Source: Micavibrio aeruginosavorus (GTDB taxonomy: Bacteria > Pseudomonadota > Alphaproteobacteria > Micavibrionales > Micavibrionaceae). From it: a stretch of DNA of 16,978 nucleotides. The notes under the pieces were generated by a model. The model was not told the DNA's origin and searched no databases. It saw only the letters and a list, made by a program, of their open reading frames with translations. Position 1 is the stretch's first letter, and the number at the start of each line of letters is the position of its first letter. The stretch spans positions 1-16,978 of the forward strand of contig QFNK01000009.1 in NCBI GenBank assembly GCA_003240795.1. Direction: 5' to 3'. The position numbers and the translations under genes were made by a program. This document shows, piece after piece, positions 1-5,737 of the stretch.

Positions 1-1
1 T

Positions 2-301
2 AAATACAATCGCAATATATGGATGATGTTTTACGATACGGCCGTGGAAGACACGGTCGGTGAACGTCCGCGCGACCTTCGCAACAACATCTATAATCTG
101 GCGAATTTCATTTTTAAGCGTGAAGTTGAAATCCTCGCGAAGCCTGAAAAACAAAAACTAGACATTCTGATCAGCATCAACCGCGACGTTGCGGCCGGCC
201 TTCTCGAGGGGCTTCGCAATGCGAACGCGAATAAAATGCAGGAAGCCACTCAAGACGGCACAAAAAATCCGCCTTCCGGCGGCATGGACCGTTCGGCTTA
301 A
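2..301 (+). CDS. flaF: Flagellar biosynthesis regulator FlaF, C-terminal part (5' end cut by window edge)
   Basis: The frame is open from base 2 with no stop upstream, so the gene almost certainly starts before the window; the ATGs at 23 and 26 are probably internal. The visible part holds the FlaF C-terminal pattern: LRNNIYNLANFIFKREVEIL, then a spacer, then ILISINRDVAAGLLEGL. This resembles the ends of Caulobacter and Rhizobium FlaF, where an L-R-x-x-(I/L)-I-x-(L/I) helix is followed by a short helix ending in (I/V)NRxIxxGL. The FlaF family acts with FlbT on flagellin synthesis and secretion in the cytoplasm of alphaproteobacteria. After the conserved core there is a polar tail of roughly 25 residues rich in N, Q, G and P. 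The gene ends 7 bases from the convergent flaG-like gene. The identification rests on remembered family pattern; the N-terminal half cannot be checked. Confidence 0.72.
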   Translation, partial: KYNRNIWMMFYDTAVEDTVGERPRDLRNNIYNLANFIFKREVEILAKPEKQKLDILISINRDVAAGLLEGLRNANANKMQEATQDGTKNPPSGGMDRSA

Positions 302-308
302 TCAGATT

Positions 309-758
309 TTAGACAGAGGTGTCAATTGATACGGTTTCCGTTGAAACCGATTGCGTTGGCGCACTCGTTTGCGGAGCCGGTGTTGTCGAAACCGCTTGCG
401 CAGGGACAGAAGAAGAATTGCCGGCTGCAGTAACTTCAGAGTCGCCTTTTGCGTCCTCCGCATCTTTTATGACCGGCACTTCCGGGTTTAAAACTTTTTG
501 CGCGCGGCGATAGGCCTCGAGCTGTGTTTCTGACGGAATCTGACGGACCACGTCCCCCGTGTCGCTGTCGCGCATGAGAAGAAGGGCTTTGTCAAAGTTT
601 ACATCGACTTTGATATAGAGGCTGACGTAAGGGGCTTGCAGGCTGGCCTGCTGAACGCGGTCAGGATTGGCGGCGAACGAATTCATCGCACTCTGCTGTT
701 GTACAACAGCTTTCATGTGCGGCGCGTTCGACAAAACTGAATTTACAGCTTCAATCAT
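309..758 (-). CDS. flaG: FlaG-family protein with a long Ser/Thr/Val-rich tail
   Basis: The core reads SLYIKVDVNFDKALLLMRDS followed by DTGDVVRQIPSE. This is the FlaG hallmark: a beta-strand pair, then a D-x-x-T-G-(D/E)-V-(I/V)-R-Q-I-P motif and a helix. FlaG proteins influence filament length or flagellin export; their exact mechanism is unsettled. Family members are often about 100-130 residues. This one adds a low-complexity tail of about 50 residues rich in S, T, V, A, P and Q, containing an imperfect 15-residue repeat (QAVSTT... then QSVSTE...). I chose the ATG at 758 because AGGGTTAGG sits just upstream; an in-frame ATG at 779 would add seven residues but has a poorer ribosome site. It converges on flaF. 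FlaF plus FlaG next to each other suggests a filament-related module. Confidence 0.72.
   Translation of the reverse strand: MIEAVNSVLSNAPHMKAVVQQQSAMNSFAANPDRVQQASLQAPYVSLYIKVDVNFDKALLLMRDSDTGDVVRQIPSETQLEAYRRAQKVLNPEVPVIKDAEDAKGDSEVTAAGNSSSVPAQAVSTTPAPQTSAPTQSVSTETVSIDTSV
332..349. repeat. Perfect hairpin in the 3' end of the flaG-like gene
   Basis: The arms CGGTTTC (332-338) and GAAACCG (343-349) are perfect reverse complements around the loop CGTT. There is no T-run on either side, so it is not a standard intrinsic terminator. It lies just past the stop codon of flaF, inside the flaG-like tail, in a place where transcripts from both strands end. Confidence 0.4.
343..400. repeat. Imperfect 45-base direct repeat in the flaG-like tail
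   Basis: GAAACCGATTGCG at 343-355 recurs as GAAACCGCTTGCG at 388-400. The offset is exactly 45 bases, or 15 codons. It corresponds to an imperfect repeat in the Ser/Thr/Val/Pro/Gln-rich C-terminal tail on the minus strand. Confidence 0.45.
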
Positions 759-1134
759 GTTCCTAACCCTAGTGCGCATCTATTTGCACACTACCCTACT
801 ATCATCATACCCAACCCTATGCATAAAGTCAACTTTTTGCGCATTATCAACAATATTCACCACTGCCCAAATAGTAAAAAATTTAACAAAATTTTACTGC
901 TTATATTAAAAAGGCGGATGAATATTATAAATAAAACTCAAATAAAACTGACGATCATTACTGAATACAATAAATATCATTTCGCCCAGTAATACATACA
1001 GAAGCAACCTTTGTTAACGCTTGGAAAACGTTAACTTTTTCGAATCGCCAATTTGACCCGCCCGTTTAGGACTATTTTAACTGCTTCAGACTTATTATTT
1101 TCATATTACGAAAAAGTCTTATTGGGTAGAGATC
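759..1134. promoter_or_regulatory. AT-rich intergenic control region between flaG-like and sciP-like genes
   Basis: I see no convincing gene in this AT-rich, gene-free stretch. The two flanking genes are divergent, so it should carry promoters for both. Visible elements are a perfect inverted repeat at 1013-1035; a near-match to the CtrA box (TTAA-N7-TTAA consensus) at 883-897, reading TTAA-N7-TTAC; a GANTC (CcrM-type methylation) site at 1042-1046; and 6-base arms AGACTT (1088-1093) and AAGTCT (1114-1119) just upstream of the sciP start. TTAA is common by chance in such AT-rich sequence, so the CtrA reading is tentative. Confidence 0.4.
1013..1035. promoter_or_regulatory. Inverted repeat GTTAACG-N9-CGTTAAC, candidate operator
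   Basis: The left arm GTTAACG (1013-1019) and right arm CGTTAAC (1029-1035) are exact reverse complements around nine bases. Each arm contains the TTAA core used by CtrA, but the two TTAA cores are 13 bases apart rather than 7. It lies about 100 bases before the sciP-like start. A dimeric regulator site is an inference. Confidence 0.4.
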
Positions 1135-1410
1135 ATGTCAGACAAAGACCAACCGCCAGCCGATTTATCGTCACCGCCTCCCGCAAACACGCAGCGCTGG
1201 GTAAAATCACGGAAAATTGCCGTTATCAAAGCGATCGACAGCGGGTCATTGTCGGACGAGCAGGCCTGCTCGCAGTACAATTTAAGCCAGGAAGAGCTTG
1301 ATTCATGGCGCAAGGCACTGAGCAAGCATGGGCCCGGCGCGCTCAGGACCACGCACCTGAACCGCTACCGCCGCGCCGAAACGCCAAAGCAGCAGGCGCC
1401 GCCTTCGTGA
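1135..1410 (+). CDS. sciP: SciP-like regulator (DUF1153 helix-turn-helix family)
   Basis: At 91 residues it matches the DUF1153/SciP layout. A disordered Pro-rich start (about 1-18) is followed by the conserved TQRWVKSRKIAVIKAIDSG block, then the helix-turn-helix LSDEQACSQYNLSQEELDSW, and the closing RKALSKHGPGALRTT and LNRYRR. Caulobacter SciP has the same RWV-x-R-x-KA-x-V, S-x-EEAC-x-x-Y-x-L, W-x-x-A-(I/L)-x-(K/R)HG and L(R/x)-x-T-x-(I/V)-x-x-YR pattern. SciP is known as a small DNA-binding protein that restrains CtrA-activated promoters and helps limit CtrA output to the right cell-cycle stage; CtrA itself controls early flagellar genes. It is followed by a hairpin terminator, so it seems to be its own transcription unit. 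The ribosome site (GGGTAGAG) is weak. Target genes here are inferred, not shown. Confidence 0.85.
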   Translation: MSDKDQPPADLSSPPPANTQRWVKSRKIAVIKAIDSGSLSDEQACSQYNLSQEELDSWRKALSKHGPGALRTTHLNRYRRAETPKQQAPPS

Positions 1411-1437
1411 TACATTACAAACCAATCAAAATATGCG

Positions 1438-1461
1438 AATGCCGCCCCTCCGGGCGGCATT
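1438..1461 (+). terminator. Hairpin terminator after the sciP-like gene
   Basis: The stem AATGCCGCCC (1438-1447) and GGGCGGCATT (1452-1461) is perfect over 10 base pairs with the loop CTCC. Only a short broken T-rich stretch follows (ATGCCTTTGATT), so termination may be partial. It separates sciP from the fliF promoter region. Confidence 0.7.
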
Positions 1462-1484
1462 ATGCCTTTGATTAAGAAGTATGA

Positions 1485-1513
1485 TGGAAAAACGGATGAA
1501 AACTGTTTATAAT
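1485..1513 (+). promoter_or_regulatory. Sigma-70-type promoter candidate for the fliF operon
   Basis: A perfect TATAAT (1508-1513) lies 17 bases after TGGAAA (1485-1490), which matches TTGACA at 4 of 6 positions. It would give a leader of roughly 108 bases before the fliF start. I see no convincing CtrA box overlapping it, although fliF is a CtrA target in Caulobacter. Confidence 0.45.
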
Positions 1514-1627
1514 AGTTAATGATTATTCTTTCGTCCGGTCTCGCGCCGCGGCGGACAGGGTAAAAATATAACAACAAACCGTTATCATAGCGCCCTCTTC
1601 TTCTTTCCTTTCAAGGGCTTATAAACT

Positions 1628-3313
1628 ATGGCAACGGTCCTCATGGGTATGACAGGCCAAGGCAACGTGAACAGTTTTCTGGAAACAATAAAACAACTCG
1701 GTCCCGCTCGCCTCGCCATTATGGGCGCGGTCCTGCTCGGCCTGATGATTTTTTTCATCTTCGTTTCTCTGCGCGTTTCCTCAACGGAAATGAAACTTCT
1801 CTACAGCGACCTGTCCACGATCGACTCCAGCGCCATGGCCGCCAAGCTCGAGGAAGTCAAAATCCCATATGAAGTATCGCAGGACGGCAGCCGCATCACG
1901 GTTTCCGATACGGATGTCGGCCGCGCGCGTATGCTCCTGGCGGAAGCCGGTCTTCCAAACGGCGGTTCGCTCGGCTATGAAATATTCGACAAGCAATCCG
2001 GCTTCGGCACAACAAACGCCGTGCAGAACATCAACGAGCTTCGCGCGATGGAAGGCGAACTCGCCCGCACGATCAGCTCGCTTGAACCCGTGCGCAGTGC
2101 GCGCGTCCACCTCGTGCTGCCGCAGCGCGAACTCTTCTCCCGCGAAACGCGCCCTGCGTCCGCCAGCGTCGCGCTCGGCCTTCGTCCTGGCAAGCGCATA
2201 GACCCTGAACAGATCGCCGCGATCCAGTCCCTCGTCGCCAGCGCCGTTCCGGAATTGAAGATGGAAAGCGTTGCCATCGTCGACCAGAACGGAAATCTTC
2301 TGGCACGCGGCGGCGGCGAGTCCCCGACGACGCTTGCGTCCCTGAAGATGGAAGAAATGCGCCTGAAACAGGAACAGCGCCTGATCCAGACGATTGAAGA
2401 CCTTGTCGGACGCACGGTCGGCTATGGCAAAGTTCGCGCAAGCGTTACGGCCGACATGAACATGGACCGTTCGACAACGGCGGAAGAAATTTACAACCCC
2501 GAACAGCAGGTCGCCCGCTCCGTCCAGAACGTCGAGGAGCGCGCGCAGGAAAACGAGGCAAAAGACGATACGGTCACGGTTGAAAACAACCTGCCGGGTA
2601 TCGGCGCAAACGCTACGGGCCAGCAGACACCGACATCGCAGAGCAACCGCACCGAAGAAACAACGAACTTTGAAATCAGCAAGACCGTTCGCAACATCGT
2701 GCGTGAAGGCGGCGATGTAAAACGCCTGTCCGTTGCCGTTCTTGTCGACGGCACTTACAAGACGGCAGAAGACGGAACGAAAACCTATGAGCCGCGCACG
2801 GATGCCGAGCTCGATAAAATCGCCGCCCTAGTCCGCTCCGCCGTCGGCTTCGATGCCAACCGCGGCGACACACTCGAAGTCGTGAACATGCAGTTTGCGG
2901 AAGTCGATGTCTCGCAGGATCTTCCCGACAACAGCTTCTTCGGGTTTGACAAGAACAAGCTTCTCGATGTTGCCGAAGTCGTCACCGTTGCCATCATGAT
3001 CATCCTTGTCGTCCTTCTGGTCCTACAGCCAATGGTCGGACGTCTGCTCGCCAACGAAGGCGTTACGGGTCTTGATGACGAAGAGGAAAAAGAATTGCTT
3101 ACCGCAGGTCCGCGCCCGCCTGCGCTCGAAGGTCCGTCCTCGCATGAGTTCGAACCGTCAAATCTCGATGACGACGATTCAAGCAGCATGATCGATGTCC
3201 AGAAGGTCGAGGGTAAAGTCAAAGCGTCTTCCGTCAAGAAAGTCGAAGACATCGTCGATGCCTACCCCGCGGAAACGGTTTCGGTTATCCGAAGCTGGAT
3301 GACGCAGGACTAA
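1628..3313 (+). CDS. fliF: Flagellar MS-ring protein FliF
   Basis: FliF forms the MS ring in the inner membrane, the base on which rotor and export gate assemble. The 561-residue length is normal. There is a first membrane helix at about 29-48 (LAIMGAVLLGLMIFFIFVSL), then the periplasmic ring-building region with the YEIFDKQSGFGTT and VQNINELRAMEGELARTI blocks typical of FliF, and a second membrane helix at about 448-470. The cytoplasmic tail ends in KKVEDIVDAYPAETVSVIRS followed by WMTQD, the conserved FliG-binding segment. The start ATG has AAGGG ten bases upstream. It is the first gene of a tight same-strand run; fliG begins 21 bases after its stop. Nothing in the protein looks broken. Confidence 0.97.
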   Translation: MATVLMGMTGQGNVNSFLETIKQLGPARLAIMGAVLLGLMIFFIFVSLRVSSTEMKLLYSDLSTIDSSAMAAKLEEVKIPYEVSQDGSRITVSDTDVGRARMLLAEAGLPNGGSLGYEIFDKQSGFGTTNAVQNINELRAMEGELARTISSLEPVRSARVHLVLPQRELFSRETRPASASVALGLRPGKRIDPEQIAAIQSLVASAVPELKMESVAIVDQNGNLLARGGGESPTTLASLKMEEMRLKQEQRLIQTIEDLVGRTVGYGKVRASVTADMNMDRSTTAEEIYNPEQQVARSVQNVEERAQENEAKDDTVTVENNLPGIGANATGQQTPTSQSNRTEETTNFEISKTVRNIVREGGDVKRLSVAVLVDGTYKTAEDGTKTYEPRTDAELDKIAALVRSAVGFDANRGDTLEVVNMQFAEVDVSQDLPDNSFFGFDKNKLLDVAEVVTVAIMIILVVLLVLQPMVGRLLANEGVTGLDDEEEKELLTAGPRPPALEGPSSHEFEPSNLDDDDSSSMIDVQKVEGKVKASSVKKVEDIVDAYPAETVSVIRSWMTQD

Positions 3314-3334
3314 GGGCATAAGGGGAGCTCGGGG

Positions 3335-4354
3335 ATGCGCGTCAGGGAAGATTACAGAAGCCTTACAGGAACGGAAAAAGCGGCCATATTCATGCTGGCG
3401 CTTGGCGAAGACTATACCGCCAAGCTGTTCGAGCATATGGATGACGAGGAGATCCTCGAGCTGTCCCAGACGATGGCAACGCTCGGTAAAGTGAACGCCA
3501 ATGTCGTCGAGCGCCTGTTCGTTGATTTCGCGGAGCAGATGAGCTCCTCCAACGCGCTTGTCGGATCGCAGGAATCGACGGAGCGCCTTCTCCTCAAAGC
3601 GGGGATGAACAAGGAAAAGATCGACCAGATCATGGAGGAAATCCGTGGTCCGGCCGGACGGACGATGTGGGAGAAACTCGCGAACGTGAACGAGGAAATC
3701 CTCGCGAACTTCCTGCAAAAAGAATATCCGCAGACGGTCGCCGTCGTGATGACGAAGATATCCACCGACCATGCGGGAAAGGTTCTCGCCCTGCTCCCCG
3801 AAAGCTTCGCGCTCGAAGTCATCCACCGCATGCTCCGCATGGAAGCCGTGCAGAAGGAAGTTCTGGAAGACGTCGAGAAAACGCTGCGCCAGGAATTCAT
3901 GTCGAACCTCGCCAGAACGCAGCGCCGCGATTCCCACGAGCATATGGCCGAAATCTTCAACCATCTGGACCGCAGCGCGGAATCCAAATTCATGGACGCG
4001 CTGGAGCGCACCGTGCCGGATAGTGCAGAGAAGATCCGCTCCCTGATGTTCACGTTCGAGGACCTGCAGAAAATTCCGCCGGCCGGTATCCAGTCGATCA
4101 TCCGCGCCGCCGACAAGGACAAGCTTCCGACCGCGCTCAAAGGCGCGACGGAAACGCTGCGCGACCTGTTCTTCTCCAACATGTCGGAACGTGCGGCAAA
4201 GATCATGAAGGAAGACATGGCCGCGATGGGCCCTGTCCGCCTCAAGGATGTGGAGGAAGCCCAGCTTCACGTTGTCGGCGTTGCCAAGGACCTCGAAGCG
4301 CGCGGCGAAATCACGATCGCTTCCGGTACCGAGGAAGACGAACTTATCTACTAA
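3335..4354 (+). CDS. fliG: Flagellar motor switch protein FliG
   Basis: FliG is the rotor protein that binds FliF and takes torque from the stator. All three domains are visible: the N-terminal FliF-binding part (about 1-100), the middle domain with EYPQ at 130-133 (the EHPQ motif position), and the C-terminal torque domain with MFTFEDL starting at 238. The charged torque residues align with the known E. coli set by spacing: K269, R286, E293, D294 and R302 sit where K264, R281, D288, D289 and R297 are in E. coli, with one conservative Asp-to-Glu change. Length (339) is normal for the family. A strong ribosome site, AGGGGAG, is seven bases before the ATG. fliH starts 32 bases downstream. Confidence 0.97.
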   Translation: MRVREDYRSLTGTEKAAIFMLALGEDYTAKLFEHMDDEEILELSQTMATLGKVNANVVERLFVDFAEQMSSSNALVGSQESTERLLLKAGMNKEKIDQIMEEIRGPAGRTMWEKLANVNEEILANFLQKEYPQTVAVVMTKISTDHAGKVLALLPESFALEVIHRMLRMEAVQKEVLEDVEKTLRQEFMSNLARTQRRDSHEHMAEIFNHLDRSAESKFMDALERTVPDSAEKIRSLMFTFEDLQKIPPAGIQSIIRAADKDKLPTALKGATETLRDLFFSNMSERAAKIMKEDMAAMGPVRLKDVEEAQLHVVGVAKDLEARGEITIASGTEEDELIY

Positions 4355-4386
4355 CCCGCGCGCTTTGCGCCGCCTGACGAGTATCG

Positions 4387-5136
4387 ATGGAAAAAGACCG
4401 CAAATTCCTGTTCGACGTAAATATTTTCGACGCTCCCAAAAAGGAAGACGCCGCCGAGGATTTGCCGCCGCCCCCGCCCCCGCCGCCGACCTTCAGCGAG
4501 GAAGAGCTTGCGGGTGCGAGAGACATCTCTTTTGAACAGGGACGCCAGCAGGGAATTCGGGAAGAGCGGGAATCCCGCGAAGAGCGCGTTGCGACGGCGC
4601 TAATTAAAATTGCCGATTCCTTTTCCCATCTGTTCGCGGCTGAGAAGCTGCGCGAAAATGAATTCGAGAAGGAATCCCTGCGCCTTACCTTGTCGGCGAC
4701 TGACCTTCTCTTCCCGCTTCTGCAGGCAAAAACCGGGCGGGATGAAGTCCGCAGCGTCATTGAAAAAACGCTGGCGGATCACAGAAAGACCAAGGAAATC
4801 ACCATCTATGTTCCATCCGGCATGAAGGGGGAAATCGAAACATTGATGCTGCGCCTGCGCGAGAATGAGACGGACGAGGTGCTTTGGCGCGTAATCGAGG
4901 ATTCCACGCTGGCCGAAGGCGATTGCCGTCTGGAGTGGAGCGACGGCGGCGCGGTGCGCGACACCGAAAAGGCCGCCCGCGCGATCCGCAGAAACATTGA
5001 GATGCTGCTTGGCGGCACCTACCCCGTTCTTACCCATAATCAACAGGATAGCGATGGTGGGAGCGGCGCAATTGATGTATCATTAACGGAAACAGCCGAA
5101 TCAGCGGAAGACATCGGAGAATCCCATGAGCGATGA
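4387..5136 (+). CDS. fliH: Flagellar export ATPase regulator FliH
   Basis: FliH binds FliI and FliN and regulates or docks the export ATPase at the base. The N-terminus carries FLFDVNIFD, then eight consecutive prolines (27-34), then the family's E-E-x-x-x-A-R-x-x-x-x-x-x-G-x-x-x-G helix followed by a charged coiled coil. The C-terminal region (about 120-220) resembles the FliH/YscL domain and includes GDCRLEWSDGGAVRDT. A 30-residue acidic, Ser/Gly-rich tail follows. The 249-residue length fits. The end of the gene overlaps the start of fliN by 11 bases, suggesting coupled translation. In Caulobacter the equivalent gene is called flbE. The polyproline run may slow ribosomes. Confidence 0.88.
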   Translation: MEKDRKFLFDVNIFDAPKKEDAAEDLPPPPPPPPTFSEEELAGARDISFEQGRQQGIREERESREERVATALIKIADSFSHLFAAEKLRENEFEKESLRLTLSATDLLFPLLQAKTGRDEVRSVIEKTLADHRKTKEITIYVPSGMKGEIETLMLRLRENETDEVLWRVIEDSTLAEGDCRLEWSDGGAVRDTEKAARAIRRNIEMLLGGTYPVLTHNQQDSDGGSGAIDVSLTETAESAEDIGESHER

Positions 5137-5473
5137 GTCCCAGGACAAAAACATGTCCTACAATCAGATCAACGAAACAGAAGGCGCCCGCGAAGCCGAG
5201 CGCGAATGGCCGGTCGGTGAACCGATGGCCAACGATGTTTCCGCCATCTATGATATTCCGGTACAGATTTCCGCCGTGCTCGGACGCTCCACGATGCAGG
5301 TCAGCCAGCTCCTGAAACTCGGACGCGGCGCCGTTGTCGAACTCGACCGTAAAGTCGGCGAAGCCATCGACATCTATGTTAACAACCGCCTCGTCGCGCG
5401 CGGCGAAGTCGTCGTCGTTGAAGACAAGCTCGGCGTGACCATGACCGAGATCGTGAAATCCGACCGGAGCTAG
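5126..5473 (+). CDS. fliN: Flagellar motor switch protein FliN
   Basis: FliN forms the bottom of the C ring and docks FliH for export. The SpoA domain covers about residues 38-112, with IYDIPVQISAVLGRSTMQVS, LLKLGRGAVVELDR and VNNRLVARGEVVVVEDKLGV as hallmark strands, ending in TEIVKSDRS. The first 35 residues are polar and variable, as usual. The start overlaps the end of fliH by 11 bases and has GGAG upstream. An internal Met at about 34 could serve as an alternative start but would lose no core sequence. fliM, its usual partner, is not in this window. Confidence 0.94.
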   Translation: MSDESQDKNMSYNQINETEGAREAEREWPVGEPMANDVSAIYDIPVQISAVLGRSTMQVSQLLKLGRGAVVELDRKVGEAIDIYVNNRLVARGEVVVVEDKLGVTMTEIVKSDRS

Positions 5474-5479
5474 ACGCTC

Positions 5480-5734
5480 ATGACAGACCTTTCCGCTCTT
5501 ACCCAAAGAAACGCGCGTGTGGAGTCAGACAAGGCATGGGAAACATCCTGGACCCGACGTCTCTGCATCGCCTCGTTCACATATGTTTTCCTCGTTTTTT
5601 ATCTGCCGCTGCTGGGGCTTGAAAAAAGCTACGTGCATGCCACGGTACCAGTCCTCGGCTATCTTTTTTCCACGATGACCTTGCCGTTTATCAAGAAATG
5701 GTGGATGGGAAAAATCTACCAAAAGAAAGATTAA
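5480..5734 (+). CDS. Small two-helix membrane protein of unknown function
   Basis: I do not recognise a named family. The 84-residue product has a polar N-terminus with WETSWTRR (about 20-27), then two hydrophobic segments, about 29-46 (IASFTYVFLVFYLPLLGL) and about 52-69 (VHATVPVLGYLFSTMTLP), and a basic end (KKWWMGKIYQKKD). Aromatic and basic residues border both helices, so both ends are probably cytoplasmic. It begins six bases after fliN and ends three bases before flbD, so it must be co-transcribed and probably translationally coupled. I recall similar small W-E-x-x-W-x-R-R membrane proteins as conserved hypotheticals, without a function. A link to flagella rests on position alone. Confidence 0.75.
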   Translation: MTDLSALTQRNARVESDKAWETSWTRRLCIASFTYVFLVFYLPLLGLEKSYVHATVPVLGYLFSTMTLPFIKKWWMGKIYQKKD

Positions 5735-5737
5735 GTT

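Noticed and set aside
667..909. Plus-strand frame running from inside flaG into the intergenic region
   Set aside because: It begins within the antisense of the FlaG core, is Cys/Thr/Phe-rich without a domain, and has no ribosome site.
1014..1034. Canonical CtrA box from the two TTAA cores
   Set aside because: The cores are 13 bases apart rather than 7, so I describe it only as an inverted repeat.
1592..1618. Hairpin hiding the fliF ribosome site (GCCCT with AGGGC)
   Set aside because: Only five base pairs with a 17-base loop; too weak to claim a translational control element.
3179..4270. Long open frame on the minus strand (363 codons) opposite fliG
   Set aside because: It lies fully antisense to fliG, whose domains and motifs are complete. 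It has no recognisable domain and its His/Arg/Phe-rich composition is typical of a codon shadow.
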